Notes under the pieces: generated by a model
Seen by the model: the letters and a program-made list of their open reading frames with translations, nothing else
Database searches by the model: none
Told to the model about the DNA's origin: nothing
Program-made: the position numbers and the translations under genes
In this document: piece after piece, positions 24,045-34,600 of the stretch
How positions within the stretch are numbered: the first letter of the stretch is position 1
Layout of the letters: each line of letters begins with the position of its first letter
Assembly (NCBI RefSeq): GCF_001741865.1
Contig: NZ_CP017147.1
Span: 3,773,001 to 3,837,000 of the forward strand
Length of the DNA: 64,000 nucleotides
Direction of reading: 5' to 3'
Source: Bosea vaviloviae
GTDB lineage: Bacteria > Pseudomonadota > Alphaproteobacteria > Rhizobiales > Beijerinckiaceae

Positions 24045-25637
24045 TCAAGCAGCCTCCGTGCGGCCGGATTCGCGATGAAGCAGCGCAGGGATATCGGCGG
24101 CGGGGACGGCCTTACTGAACAGGTAGCCTTGCCCCTCTGTGCAGCCATTGGCTACCAGATAGGCCAACTGCGCTGCGTCTTCGACGCCTTCGGCCGTGGT
24201 CGTCAAGCCAAATCCTTGCGCAAGGCCAAGGATAGCGCGAACGATCACCCGGCTGTCGGCGCTGTCGTCCAGATGCGACACGAAGCTGCGGTCGATCTTG
24301 ATCTTGTCGAGACGAAACGAAAGCAGCTGGCTAAGAGTGGCATAACCCGTTCCGAAATCATCGAGCGCGATGCGGACGCCGGCCTGCCGTAGTTCATCAA
24401 TCACGGCTTTCGCAACCCCGCGATTGTCCATGAACGCGCTCTCGGTGATTTCAAGCTCCAGGCGGCGCGGGCTGAACCCCGTTTCCCCAAGGATCGCTAG
24501 AATGCGCAGTCCAAGCGTGGGATCGCGCAATTGAATGGGCGAAACATTGAAAGCAAGCGTGAAGGTCCCGGGCCACGCGTTGGCATCGAAACATGCGCGG
24601 CGAAAAAGCTGATCTCCAAGCGCGTGGATGAGGCCAGTTTCTTCTGCGATCGGGACAAACACGTCGGGCGGAATACACCCCAAAGTCCGGTTTTTCCAAC
24701 GCGCCAGGGCCTCGAACCCGATGATGCGCTCACCCTTGAGTGAAACCAACGGCTGGTAGTGCGGCTCGATAATGTCGGCCGCGATCGCGCTTCGAAGCTC
24801 TCGCTCGATTTGGATACGCCGCTCGACATGCGTGTCCATCTCTGGTTCGAAGAATCGAACACACGACCTGCCGTCGCCTCTTGCGCGACAGAGCGCACGA
24901 ACTGCGCGCCTGACCAATTCGTTGCAATTGACGCCGTCACTCGGAGCGATGGCGATACCAATCCCAACGCCAAGCTCGGCTGACACTTTCTCGATCGCGA
25001 AAGCCTCGGCAGCAGCCGCCACGATACGGCTCGCCAGATTCGTGGGACCGTCGAGGGAGCGTATATCCGACATGATAATCCCGAATTCGTCCTCTCCAAT
25101 CCTTGCCAGCATGCCATCTGCGCGCAAGACCCCGGTGACTCTGTTGGCAAATTCGCCCAGTGCCTTGTCCCCTGCTACGTGGCCATGCGTGTCTTTGATC
25201 CGCTTAAAGCCATCAAGGCCAAGCATGAGAACAGCCACCTGGCGCGCGTCGCTGACGGCGCTGAGACATGCATGAAGTTTTTCATCGAACAGGCGACGGT
25301 TGGGCAGCCCGGTCAGGGGATCGTGCCGCGCCAGATCGCGCGCTTCTCGTTCTGCAATGGTCCGTGCTTTGACTTCGTAGACGAGATCTCGATAACGGCG
25401 AAGGGTATAGATCATCAGGCCAATGCTCAGGGCGAACGCGACGAAAATAATGTCGTCGATCTCCGCGTGCTCCCTTCCTAGCTGAAACAAGCGAGGGCCA
25501 AGCTCATAGGCATTTGCCAGGACCGAAGCGAGGACGGTGCCTCCGAAAAGAGCAACGGAATCCCTTGTGGCAGAGCTGCGCCAGGCGAACCAAACGGCGC
25601 GGAATACGCGCGATCGTAGGGTTGTCAAATTCTTCAC
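24045..25637 (-). CDS. Membrane GGDEF-EAL protein, probable c-di-GMP phosphodiesterase
   Basis: 530 residues from a GTG start preceded by GAGGGG. Two hydrophobic segments lie at about 28-46 and 62-80. The GGDEF domain (about 105-260) is degenerate: the active-site motif reads GEDEF and the first metal aspartate of the DLDxFK motif is replaced (LGLDGFKRIKDTHGH). The EAL domain (about 275-515) keeps its catalytic set: FEALARW, NVSPIQL, LEITES, ALDDFGTGY, KIKID and AEGVE. It therefore probably hydrolyses c-di-GMP, with GGDEF as a regulatory domain. It diverges from the diguanylate cyclase at 26155. Confidence 0.9.
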   Translation of the reverse strand: MKNLTTLRSRVFRAVWFAWRSSATRDSVALFGGTVLASVLANAYELGPRLFQLGREHAEIDDIIFVAFALSIGLMIYTLRRYRDLVYEVKARTIAEREARDLARHDPLTGLPNRRLFDEKLHACLSAVSDARQVAVLMLGLDGFKRIKDTHGHVAGDKALGEFANRVTGVLRADGMLARIGEDEFGIIMSDIRSLDGPTNLASRIVAAAAEAFAIEKVSAELGVGIGIAIAPSDGVNCNELVRRAVRALCRARGDGRSCVRFFEPEMDTHVERRIQIERELRSAIAADIIEPHYQPLVSLKGERIIGFEALARWKNRTLGCIPPDVFVPIAEETGLIHALGDQLFRRACFDANAWPGTFTLAFNVSPIQLRDPTLGLRILAILGETGFSPRRLELEITESAFMDNRGVAKAVIDELRQAGVRIALDDFGTGYATLSQLLSFRLDKIKIDRSFVSHLDDSADSRVIVRAILGLAQGFGLTTTAEGVEDAAQLAYLVANGCTEGQGYLFSKAVPAADIPALLHRESGRTEAA

Positions 25638-26154
25638 AGTCGCCCCTCGCTGACACCGGTTGTTTCAGCGCTCTTAGTTGGAAACATAGACGTTAATTAA
25701 GTGGCAGATGACGCGCGCGGATTGTCGGAACTTGTATTCCACTGCTGAGGCCGCGACGGGAACTTGCCCGCCCGGCTCGCGAATAGTCATTCCCGGCGAG
25801 TGGTTTGCGATCGATCGGCTCGCGCGTTATCGCGATCAACGCCAGGATGCAGACCGTAAAGATACAGCTCTACATTTTGACGCTCCAGGTGTGAGATTGG
25901 CTTTAGCATCGGGAGGTCGATACATGCCTGGAACCATAGAGGACCTGGCGTGTTGTAATCGATACCGTGAGTCGTTTGCCGACATCTTCCGATCTTCTGC
26001 GCGGCATTTGTGGCCGTCTCTAGCACCCGGCCGTCCCGATCCAATTGTAGCCGTGCGCCCCCCGAAATTCGTCCCGATTCCGCTGCGTTCTCGCGGCCGG
26101 GGCGTCACCCGACGGTCCATGAACGACCGCAGGTACATTCGTTGGAGACAGCAT
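25638..26154. other. Divergent spacer between the two c-di-GMP genes
   Basis: No gene is supported. A plus-strand frame is open from 25708 into the cyclase, but its translation (Arg- and Pro-rich, no membrane or family features) looks non-coding. A ribosome site GGAG precedes ATG 26155 instead. The spacer must contain promoters for both genes. No clear operator was identified. Confidence 0.5.
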
Positions 26155-27564
26155 ATGCATATGAGCACCAGTATTGCGGTGCACGAGCCGCCCACCGCGC
26201 TCCGGCTGGTGACGCAGGCTTATGCGAGCCTCCTCCTTATTGCCTTCGCCCTGATGCCCGCCCAGTTCATCGCCTATCTGTATTTCTACCAGGCTCCCAC
26301 GCTAAAATTCGAAGATCACCTGTTCCACGAAATCGCGATCGCCGTCGCCACTCTCGAAGGGCTGTTCGTCACATATGTGACGTGGCGTTGTTACCTGTTT
26401 TCAGGCGAACCCCTGTTACGCTGGATGACGCTGGGCTTTCTGGGCTTCGTGCTGATCTATGCGCCGCACGGCGCTTTCACGGGGATGGCGCACCAGAATA
26501 TGTGGCTGTTTCTGCTCTATGGACCGGCGTCGCGCCTCGCCATGTCGATCCTGCTCTTCGTTGGGCTGCTCTCCTACAACCGGCCACCAGACGACGTCGA
26601 GAAACGTTCGAGTGCGCGCGCATGGCTGATCTGGATTGGCTTGTTCCTGGTGGTGGATCTGGCCGTGGCCTTGGTCGCCTACTCCGCCTATGCGGGCCAT
26701 CCTGCGGTCCGCATGGCAATGGAGGGCGGCGCACTGGTCCTCTGCGCGCTGAACGTCGCGGTCATGCTATCGCGCCAAATTCATTCGCCTCTCATGGTGA
26801 TTTTCGGGATTTCGGTCACGTGGTTCGCGCTATCGTCGCTCGCATTCATGGTGGCGGGACCATGGAATCATCTGTGGTGGCTCGCCCACGCGATCTTTGC
26901 CGGCGGGTTCTTCCTGCTCAGTTTTGGCGTTATCCAGGCTTTTCGCACGACGCGATCGTTCTCGACCATCTACAGCCAGGAAGAATTGATGGCCCGCCTG
27001 GCCGAAGCAATGGCCGACACTCAAACTGCGCTCCAGGAGGTGCAACGGAGCAATCGAAAGTTGGAACTTGTTGCCGCCACCGACCCGCTGACCGGTGCCG
27101 GAAATCGGCGCCATTTCATCGAGTGCATCGGCGCCGAGATCGCGCGGGCCAAGCGAAGCGGGGCTCCATTATCTCTACTGTCGCTCGACCTCGACCATTT
27201 CAAGGACATCAATGACTCTCGTGGTCACATCGTCGGTGATGAGGTTCTGTGCGAATTCGTGCGAAAGTGTCTTGAGGCGATCCGCCCTTACGACTCCGTC
27301 GCGCGCGTGGGTGGTGAAGAATTCATGGTGTTATTGCCGGGCGCGACGCTCGACGCGGCTTGCGCGGTTGGCGAGCGTCTTCGATCGGCCATCCAGGGCA
27401 GCGTGTTTGATGCCGGAAATCGACCGTCGATCGGCGTCACCATCAGTATTGGAGCGGCGGAGTTTGGACGCGATGGAGCCACCCTTGACGAATTTTTGAG
27501 TGTCGCTGACAAGCGGCTTTATCGCGCAAAACATGAAGGTCGCAATTGTGTGATCGCCGCATAG
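26155..27564 (+). CDS. Membrane-anchored diguanylate cyclase (GGDEF)
   Basis: 469 residues from ATG 26155. The N-terminal 270 residues hold about seven to eight membrane segments (LLLIAFALMPAQFIAYLYFY first), resembling MASE-type sensor regions. A short coiled linker (about 275-305) leads to a complete GGDEF domain: SLDLDHFKDINDSRGH supplies the metal aspartate, and RVGGEEF about residue 386 is the active site. No EAL domain is present. It makes c-di-GMP in response to an unknown membrane signal and is the functional opposite of the divergent phosphodiesterase-like gene. Confidence 0.9.
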   Translation: MHMSTSIAVHEPPTALRLVTQAYASLLLIAFALMPAQFIAYLYFYQAPTLKFEDHLFHEIAIAVATLEGLFVTYVTWRCYLFSGEPLLRWMTLGFLGFVLIYAPHGAFTGMAHQNMWLFLLYGPASRLAMSILLFVGLLSYNRPPDDVEKRSSARAWLIWIGLFLVVDLAVALVAYSAYAGHPAVRMAMEGGALVLCALNVAVMLSRQIHSPLMVIFGISVTWFALSSLAFMVAGPWNHLWWLAHAIFAGGFFLLSFGVIQAFRTTRSFSTIYSQEELMARLAEAMADTQTALQEVQRSNRKLELVAATDPLTGAGNRRHFIECIGAEIARAKRSGAPLSLLSLDLDHFKDINDSRGHIVGDEVLCEFVRKCLEAIRPYDSVARVGGEEFMVLLPGATLDAACAVGERLRSAIQGSVFDAGNRPSIGVTISIGAAEFGRDGATLDEFLSVADKRLYRAKHEGRNCVIAA

Positions 27565-27929
27565 ACCGTCGTTCGTTGGCGTGATCCCGCGTTGTTCATA
27601 GATAATTATATAGATATTTCAATAATATAAGAGTTCGGAGTTTTGTCCTGAATGGCGCGCCATTTTCCGTCACTCCAGAACAAAGATGAGCACCAGGGCC
27701 CGAATCTGTCCCCCTAGGGACCGTCTCCTTCCGTGCGACGAATGGCGACGTTTGACTTGAGACCGAAACTCGGCGCTTCCGGTCGATCGAAGGAAGACCG
27801 CAATGTAGGGTCGCGGCATGCAGAGTGTTGATCTCAATAACCTTGATTTCAATGCTAAAGGGTATTGCCATTCCCGCCGATCGGATGCGAGCTAGGGATG
27901 TACTGGACTGTTCAGGAGGCTTCTAAGGG
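27565..27929. other. Intergenic spacer without a recognisable gene
   Basis: The first 70 bases are AT-rich (ATAATTATATAGATATTTCAA), suitable for a terminator or promoter. Short minus-strand frames exist but show no family features. The last 15 bases carry the strong AGGAGG site of the SnoaL-like gene. Confidence 0.45.
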
Positions 27930-28337
27930 ATGACCCCCGAAGAAAACAAGCAGTTGGTTCGAAACTTCGTAGATATTGTCATCAATAATAGAAATCTTGA
28001 TGCCGCCGGCGATTATATGGCGGAGGACATGGTCGAGTTGGTTCCGTTTCCTGGGCAAGGTCCTGGCCTTGCCGGGTTGAGGGACGTGCTTCGCGGAATG
28101 TTCGCTGCATTTCCGGATATGCACTGGACCATCGAGGAGCAGATCGCGGAAGGCACCAGTGTGTTGACCCGTTTTACATGGACAGGCACGCATAACGGCG
28201 AATTCTTTGGCGTCCCCGCTTCGGGCCGTAAAGTGTCGGTGTGGGGGATGGTGATTGATAGTTTGGAGCACGGCAAAATCAAGCGCTCGCGTATCCTGAT
28301 GGACGCGCTTGGTCTCATGCAGCAGATCGGTGGCTAG
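27930..28337 (+). CDS. SnoaL-like ester cyclase / NTF2-fold protein
   Basis: 135 residues, one SnoaL-like cone domain. Typical features are the N-terminal ENKQLVRNFVDIVINNRNLDAA, the pocket residues VPFPGQGPGLAGLRDVLRG and TFTWTGTH-like TRFTWTGTHNGEFFGVPASG. The start has a perfect AGGAGG ten bases upstream. The family includes polyketide cyclases and many uncharacterised proteins, so no reaction is assigned. It is monocistronic and convergent with the YiiX-like gene. Confidence 0.83.
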   Translation: MTPEENKQLVRNFVDIVINNRNLDAAGDYMAEDMVELVPFPGQGPGLAGLRDVLRGMFAAFPDMHWTIEEQIAEGTSVLTRFTWTGTHNGEFFGVPASGRKVSVWGMVIDSLEHGKIKRSRILMDALGLMQQIGG

Positions 28338-28526
28338 CGGAAAGCGCGAGTTCCTTACCAGCCGACCGGGTCGCTTCCGAGTGAGCCCAGCGGGGAACGC
28401 ATTGGGCCGAACAGACGGAGCGCTTGGCTGCTTGGTCCGGCTCGAATAACGCGACCTCTCCGTGGCATACGTTGGTCGAGGGCAGCTCGGACGGTGCCGT
28501 CCGGATGCGACGTGATCCAAGCTGTC

Positions 28527-29324
28527 TCAGGGCCCGTCGACCCAGGTCAGGCCCTTGTAGTTGAAGCCCTCCTCGAGCGTCGGCTTGACGATCTCGAAAT
28601 AGGGCGAGATGTCGAAATCGGCGGGCGCGTAGAGGCTGTGATGTCGGATATGCATCAGTTCCTGACGGCGCCAGCTGCTGATGCCGCGCTTCACCGCGGC
28701 GCCCTGCTCGATGCGTGGCAGGATGGGGTAGCCGATGTGCCCGAACGCCTCGGCTAGCAAGGTCGAGCAGATCGCCCGGGTCGGCTCTCCCGATCCGAGC
28801 GCGATCATGCGCCGCCGCCAGCGCGAGGGGACGGGCAGTGTCGGCAGCAGATAGCGGGCGAGGTCGACGATGTTGCGCATGTCGTAGCGGATGCCGAGGC
28901 GCGAGATCATGAAGTTGATCAGTTCGTCGCGATCGCCGTCGGTCAGCCCCACCGGCCGGCAGATGCGGGTGTGGAACCGCGCCAGGCTCGAGAGCGGAAC
29001 CGACCTGCAGCCCGCGTCGAGGACGACTTCGATCAATGTGTGGCGCTCACTGCCGTCATCGGGCGCCCCAAGCACGTCCCCGACATAAAGCGCGGCATGC
29101 GACCAGGTCGAACGGGTCAGGTATTTGACCGCCGTGGCGATCCTGCTGGAGCCGGCGACCAGGATGACGTCGCCCGGCCGCAATGTGCGCCGTAAAGCAT
29201 CGGGATCCGAGGGGATGAAATCTTCCTGACCGGGCGCCTCGCGCAGCAGCACGCCGGCCAGTTTGTGTCCGAGCCAATCGAGAGCCGTGTTGGATTGCCT
29301 CATCGCAGTGTCGCCTTGCGCCAT
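28527..29324 (-). CDS. YiiX/YebB-like permuted papain-fold (NlpC/P60 superfamily) protein
   Basis: 265 residues. The circularly permuted papain-like order is visible: RPGDVILVAG, then His76 in STWSHAALYVG, and the probable nucleophile Cys186 in TRAICSTLLAEAF. The family is thought to hydrolyse peptide or acyl-ester bonds in the envelope, but there is no clear signal peptide here. ATG 29303 is an alternative start with AAGG nearby. The gene stands alone, flanked upstream by the dispersed repeat at 29353. Confidence 0.72.
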   Translation of the reverse strand: MAQGDTAMRQSNTALDWLGHKLAGVLLREAPGQEDFIPSDPDALRRTLRPGDVILVAGSSRIATAVKYLTRSTWSHAALYVGDVLGAPDDGSERHTLIEVVLDAGCRSVPLSSLARFHTRICRPVGLTDGDRDELINFMISRLGIRYDMRNIVDLARYLLPTLPVPSRWRRRMIALGSGEPTRAICSTLLAEAFGHIGYPILPRIEQGAAVKRGISSWRRQELMHIRHHSLYAPADFDISPYFEIVKPTLEEGFNYKGLTWVDGP

Positions 29325-29352
29325 GCGTCTCGGGTAGATTTCGTCCGGCAGC

Positions 29353-29472
29353 GCTGGTCCCGTCGGTGACCAGAGCGCTTTCGAGCGAAGTGGATACCGG
29401 CTCGCATGAAGAAAACACGTTAAAACAATGATCTAAAGCAATTTCTGATCAAGCCGGATCGGAAATTGCTCT
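29353..29472. repeat. RIME-like dispersed repeat, copy 1
   Basis: The segment GAGCGCTTTCGAGCGAAGTGGATACCGG followed by a CGCATGAAGAAAACACG stretch matches the element at 43562-43670 (core TTTCGAGCGAAGTGGA then CACCGGTTCGCGTGAAGA). It ends with an imperfect hairpin AGCAATTTC..GAAATTGCT and a terminal CTAG. That CTAG provides the TAG stop codon of the ParB-like gene at 29471, so the element borders coding sequence directly. Confidence 0.75.
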
Positions 29473-30088
29473 AGTTCTCTATGGGGCCACACCATCCCGG
29501 CAGATAGCTGGCCTCCTGGCTGCGCGCGAGGTCGAGCGCCTTGACCACCGCCGCTTCGAATGCGCTCACGACGCGTTTGCGCGAGATGCGCCGCCGCAGG
29601 AAGTCGGCCCAGAGGAACTCGGAGAACGGCGTCACATCCTTGGCGAAGCCGCCGGCGCGTCGGAGTTCTCCGGCGAGTGACCGGTAGGGGTCGTCCTTGA
29701 GGTCGGAGACCCGTTTGGGGATGTCGTCGACGCTGCGGCGCAGGCCCTCGGTGTCGTAAGGATGGGTCCAGGCACGGTGCTCGCAGACCGTCCAGAAGCT
29801 TTGCCTGGTCAGGCTCGACAGATCGGACACCACATTGACGAGCACCTCCTCGACACCTTCCTCGTGAAGCGCACGCACCAGGTGATGATGGTCGAGGACG
29901 TAGAAGCGCTCCTTGGGGCCCTTGAGCACAGGGATCATGTGCTTGCCCAGGAATTCCTGCGCATGCACGCCGTGCTTCTCGCGCCAAAGCCGGCGCTTGG
30001 CCTCGACCTCGCGCAGGCCGACCGTCATCTGGGTCGGCCGGAGTTCGCTGATCCGCACGGGGTGAAGGATGGGCTCTCGTATCGTCAT
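29471..30088 (-). CDS. ParB-like nuclease-domain protein (ParBc_2 type), standalone
   Basis: 205 residues from ATG 30088, with GAGGTGA six bases upstream. It begins with a ParB/Srx-like region (HPVRISELRPTQMTVGLREV, then HMIPVLKGPKERFYVLDHHH at about 60-80), where DHHHLVRAL is the signature. The C-terminal part (SFWTVCEHRAWTHPY; LWADFLRRRI) is conserved in small stand-alone members. No ParA, helix-turn-helix domain or parS-like sites are nearby, so a role in chromosome segregation is unlikely. The true function of this family is unknown. It diverges from the efflux operon. Confidence 0.75.
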   Translation of the reverse strand: MTIREPILHPVRISELRPTQMTVGLREVEAKRRLWREKHGVHAQEFLGKHMIPVLKGPKERFYVLDHHHLVRALHEEGVEEVLVNVVSDLSSLTRQSFWTVCEHRAWTHPYDTEGLRRSVDDIPKRVSDLKDDPYRSLAGELRRAGGFAKDVTPFSEFLWADFLRRRISRKRVVSAFEAAVVKALDLARSQEASYLPGWCGPIEN

Positions 30089-30228
30089 CGGGGTCACCTC
30101 GCATGGGGGCGGCGGCTTCATCGGGCGGCGGATTTCGGTGTGTATGGACGATCGGGAGGAGATCGGCCGGTCTTGAGGGTATTCCATGGTGCGCATGGAT
30201 AAGACGGGAAATGAATAGGACGGGAAAA

Positions 30229-30244
30229 AGCCACATCTGTGGCT
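30229..30244. promoter_or_regulatory. Palindrome in the ParB-like / efflux divergent spacer
   Basis: AGCCACA-TC-TGTGGCT is a perfect 7-bp inverted repeat centred 123 bases before the adaptor start, just after two GACGGGAAA repeats (30203 and 30219). It is a candidate operator for the efflux operon. No regulator gene is adjacent. Confidence 0.4.
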
Positions 30245-30359
30245 AGGTTGGCCCGTGCCGAGTCGGCTGGAGGTCGGCGCTGGCAATGGGGATAGCCGCT
30301 CGGCGTTTGCCCAACTGGTGTATCGTCGCAGTGGAGATCCGAATGGTGACGGTGCGTCG

Positions 30360-31628
30360 ATGAACCAGAAGCCTGTGTTCCCGAAGCTGTCCTCTGACAG
30401 CGAGGCACCTGCGGCTCCCGTGCGGAGATCGCGCCTGCGCTCGCCCGTCATCTGGCTGCTCCTCCTGCTCGTTGCCGGCGGCGCACTCTGGTGGAGCCGG
30501 CGACAAGCCGCCGAGGCGCCGCCGGCGCGCGGCGGCCGCACGGCCGTGCCGATGTCGATCGTCCCGGAAATCGTTAGGAAGGGCGATATCGCGATCAATC
30601 TCGACGCGCTGGGAACCGTCACCTCGCTGGCGACCGTCTCGGTCCGGTCGCAGATCAGCGGGCAACTGGTCCGGATCGATTTCAAGGAAGGGCAGGACGT
30701 CAAGAAGGGCGATCTGCTCGCCGAGATCGACACGCGCCCCTATGAGGCGGTCCTGGCGCAGATGAAGGGGCAATTGGCGCGCGACGAAGCCCTGCTCAAG
30801 GGCGCGCAGGTCGATATGGCGCGCTATCAGGGCCTGTCCGCCCAGAACGCCGTTTCCCGCCAGACGCTCGATACCCAGACCGCGCTGGTCGCCCAGTACG
30901 AGGGAACGGTGGCTGCCGACCGCGCCCAGGTCAACGCGGCCGAGGTCAACCTGCAATATTGCCGGATCGTCGCGCCGGCGGATGGCCGCGTCGGCCTGCG
31001 TCAGGTCGATCAGGGCAATTACGTCACCCCCGGGGACACCAACGGCCTCGTGGTGATCACCCAACTGGCGCCGATCAGCGTCCTCTTCACGATGCCGGAG
31101 GATAATCTGCAGGCGATCTCGGCGCGCTTGAGGAGCGGTGCGACGCTGCCGGTCACGGCTTTTGACCGCGCCGGCGCCAAGAAGATCGCCGAGGGCGTCC
31201 TGCAGACCTTCGACAGCCAGATCGATTCCACCACAGGAACGATCAAGCTGCGCGCGCAGTTCGGCAACGAGGCCAGGACGCTCTATCCGAACCAGTTCGT
31301 GAATATCCGCCTGCTGGTCGACACGCATAAGGACGTCACGCTGATGCCGACGGCCGGCGTGCAGCGCGGCGTGCCTGGAACCTTCGTCTATCTCGTCAAT
31401 GCCGACTCCACCGTTTCCGTCCGCAAGGTCGAGCTCGGGATCAGCGATGGCGAGCATGTCGAGGTTCGCTCCGGGCTGAACCCGGGCGACGCCATCGTCA
31501 TCGATGGCGCCGACAAGCTGCGCGACGGCGCACGGATCAGCGTACGTTCGGAAAGCGGCGCAAGCCCGGCGCAGCCAGAGCAACCGGCAGGCGGCAGGCG
31601 GCGGCAGAATGGCGGCCGCCAGCCATGA
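30360..31628 (+). CDS. mdtA: RND efflux periplasmic adaptor (MdtA/HlyD family)
   Basis: 422 residues from ATG 30360. A membrane anchor lies at about 28-46 ([17 protein letters not shown]). The barrel-sandwich and lipoyl half-motifs flank the hairpin: [20 protein letters not shown] and [20 protein letters not shown]. The membrane-proximal part ends in a low-complexity [17 protein letters not shown] tail. It bridges the inner-membrane pumps and the outer-membrane channel. Its stop overlaps the MdtB start by four bases. An upstream in-frame extension to 30255 has no ribosome site. Confidence 0.9.
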   Translation: MNQKPVFPKLSSDSEAPAAPVRRSRLRSPVIWLLLLLVAGGALWWSRRQAAEAPPARGGRTAVPMSIVPEIVRKGDIAINLDALGTVTSLATVSVRSQISGQLVRIDFKEGQDVKKGDLLAEIDTRPYEAVLAQMKGQLARDEALLKGAQVDMARYQGLSAQNAVSRQTLDTQTALVAQYEGTVAADRAQVNAAEVNLQYCRIVAPADGRVGLRQVDQGNYVTPGDTNGLVVITQLAPISVLFTMPEDNLQAISARLRSGATLPVTAFDRAGAKKIAEGVLQTFDSQIDSTTGTIKLRAQFGNEARTLYPNQFVNIRLLVDTHKDVTLMPTAGVQRGVPGTFVYLVNADSTVSVRKVELGISDGEHVEVRSGLNPGDAIVIDGADKLRDGARISVRSESGASPAQPEQPAGGRRRQNGGRQP

Positions 31629-34600
31629 GCCCGTCGCGGCCCTTCATCCTGCGGCCGGTCGCGACCACATTGCTGATGGTCGCGATCATGCTGTCGGGCA
31701 TCCTGGCTTTCCGCTTCCTGCCGGTCGCGGCCCTGCCTGAAGTCGACTACCCGACCATACAGGTTCAGACCTTCTATCCGGGCGCGAGCCCCGATGTGAT
31801 GACCTCCTCGGTCACGGCGCCGCTCGAGGTCCAGTTCGGCCAGATGCCGAACCTCAACCAGATGAGCTCGGTCAGCTCCGGTGGCGCATCCGTCATCACT
31901 TTGCAGTTCGGGCTCAACATCACGCTCGACGTCGCCGAGCAGGAGGTCCAGGCCGCGATCAACGCTGCCGGGAACCTGTTGCCCTCGGACCTGCCGGCGC
32001 CGCCGATCTATGCCAAGGTCAACCCGGCCGATGCGCCGATCCTGACCCTGGGGCTGACCTCGGCGACCATGCCGCTGACACAAGTGCAGGATTTCGCCGA
32101 TACGCGGCTGGCCCAGAAGATCTCGCAGCTGCCAGGCGTCGGGCTGGTCAGCATCAGCGGGGGGCAGCGGCCGGCGGTGCGCATCCGCGCCGATATCCGC
32201 AAGCTCGCGGCCTATGGCCTGAACATCGACGACCTGCGCAGCACGCTCGGCAACGCCAATGTCAACACGCCCAAGGGCAGCTTCGACGGCCCCTTGCGCG
32301 CCTCGACGATCAACGCCAACGACCAGATCAGAACCGCCAATGGCTACAGATCGCTGATCGTCGCCTACAAGAACGGCGCGGCGGTTCGGCTCAGCGACAT
32401 CGGCGAGGTCGCCGACGGTTCGGAAAACGACAAGCTCGGCGCCTGGATGAATGCGTCGCCGGCCATCATCCTGAACATCCAGCGGCAACCCGGCGCCAAT
32501 GTCATCTCGGTGGTGGAGGGCATCAAGGCGCTCCTGCCACAGCTCAAGGCGTCGCTGCCGGCCGCGATCGACATGGCCGTGCTCACCGACCGCACCATCA
32601 CCATCCGCGCCTCGGTGCGGGACGTGGAATACGAATTGACGCTGGCGGTGATCCTCGTCGTGCTGGTGATCTTCGTCTTCCTGCGCAGCACGCGCGCGAC
32701 CTTGATCCCGAGCCTGTCGGTTCCACTGTCGCTCGTCGGCACGCTGGGCGTGATGTATTTGAGCGGCTTCAGCCTCAACAACCTGACCTTGATGGCGCTG
32801 ACCATCTCGACCGGTTTCGTCGTCGACGACGCCATCGTCGTGATCGAGAACATCTCGCGCTACATCGAAGAGGGCGACACGCCGCTCGACGCCTCCCTGC
32901 GCGGTTCGGAACAGATCGGCTTCACCATCATCTCGCTGACTGTGTCGCTGATCGCCGTGCTGATCCCGCTGCTGTTCATGGGCGATGTCGTCGGCCGGCT
33001 GTTCCGGGAGTTCGCGATCACGCTTGCCGTCACGATCCTGATTTCTGCCGTGGTTTCGCTGACCCTGGTGCCGATGGCCTGCGCGAAGCTGCTGAAGGCG
33101 GCGACCGAGACCCATGAGAACGGCTTCCAGCGCTGGAGCCGCGAGGCCTTCGACGGCATCATCGCGGTCTATGCCCGCATGCTGAACTGGGTGCTCGATC
33201 GCCAGACTTTGGTGCTGCTGGTGGCCCTGGCGACCTTCGGGCTGACGGGCCTGCTCTATGTGGTCATCCCGAAAGGCTTCTTCCCGCTGCAGGACACCGG
33301 CGTCATCCAGGCGATCTCGGAGGCGCCGCAATCGGTGTCCTATGCCGCGATGGCCAAGCGGCAGCAGGCGCTGGCGAGCGAGATCCTGAAGGATCGCGAT
33401 GTCGAGAGCCTGTCCTCCTTCATCGGCGTGGACGGAACCAACAGCACGCTCAACAGCGGCCGCATCCTGATCAATCTCAAGCCGCATGAGGAGCGGACAT
33501 CCAACATCGCCGCGGTGATGCAGCGCCTGCAGGAGCGCACCGCCTCCCTTCCGGGCATTACGCTCTATATGCAGCCGGTGCAGGACCTGACCGGCGAGGG
33601 CACGGTCAGCCGGATGCAGTATCAATTCATCCTGCAGGATGCGAGCGCCGACCAGCTCGCGGAATGGACGCCCAAGCTGGTCGACAAGCTGAAGGAGCTT
33701 CCGCAACTGGCTGATGTCGCAAGCGACATCTCGGCCCGCGGGCTCGCCGTCTTCGTCGACATCGACCGCGACCAGGCGGCTCGCTTCGGCATCACGCCGG
33801 CGACGATCGACAACGCGCTCTACGACTCCTTCGGCCAGCGCATCGTCTCGACGATCTTCACCAATTCCAACCAGTACCGCGTCATCCTCGAGGCCGATCC
33901 GCAGCTCCAGAAGTCGCTGCGCTCGCTCTCGGCGATCCACCTGCCGTCCTCGGTCGGTGGAGGGCCGGTGCCGCTCGACGTGGTCGCAAGGATCCGCGAG
34001 GGCACGGCGCCGCTCCAGGTCTCGCATCTCGGTCAGTTCCCGTCCGCCACCGTCTCGTTCAACCTGGCGCCGGGCGCTTCGCTCGGCGAAGCCGTGACCG
34101 CGATCAAGCAGGCGGAGGCCGAGATCGGCCTGCCCGAGAGCGTGGTCAGCAGCTTCCAGGGCGCGGCCCAGGCCTTCCAGTCCTCGCTCTCGAACCAGAT
34201 CTGGCTGATCCTGGCGGCGATCGTGACGGTCTATATCGTGCTGGGCATCCTCTATGAGAGCTTCATCCATCCGCTGACGATCCTCTCGACCTTGCCGTCG
34301 GCGGGCATTGGCGCGCTCCTGGCGCTGATGGCGGCTGGGCAGGAGCTCACGATCGTCGCGATCATCGGCATCATCCTCTTGATCGGCATCGTGAAGAAGA
34401 ACGCGATCATGATGATCGACTTCGCGCTCGACGCCGAGCGGAACGAGGGCAAGACGCCGCGCGAGGCGATCTACCAGGCCTGCCTGCTGCGTTTCCGGCC
34501 GATCCTGATGACCACGATGGCGGCGGTGCTGGGCGCGCTGCCGCTGATGCTGGGAACCGGCGCCGGGTCGGAGCTCAGGCATCCCCTTGGCATCTCCATC

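Noticed and set aside
25708..26154. N-terminal extension of the diguanylate cyclase by 149 codons
   Set aside because: The extension is Arg- and Pro-rich without conserved features. A ribosome site precedes ATG 26155, and the membrane region starts shortly after it.
31388..34582. A 1064-codon open frame antisense to the MdtB gene
   Set aside because: High GC content leaves long open antisense frames. The translation is rich in Arg, His and Asp with no family features, whereas the plus strand encodes a complete RND permease.
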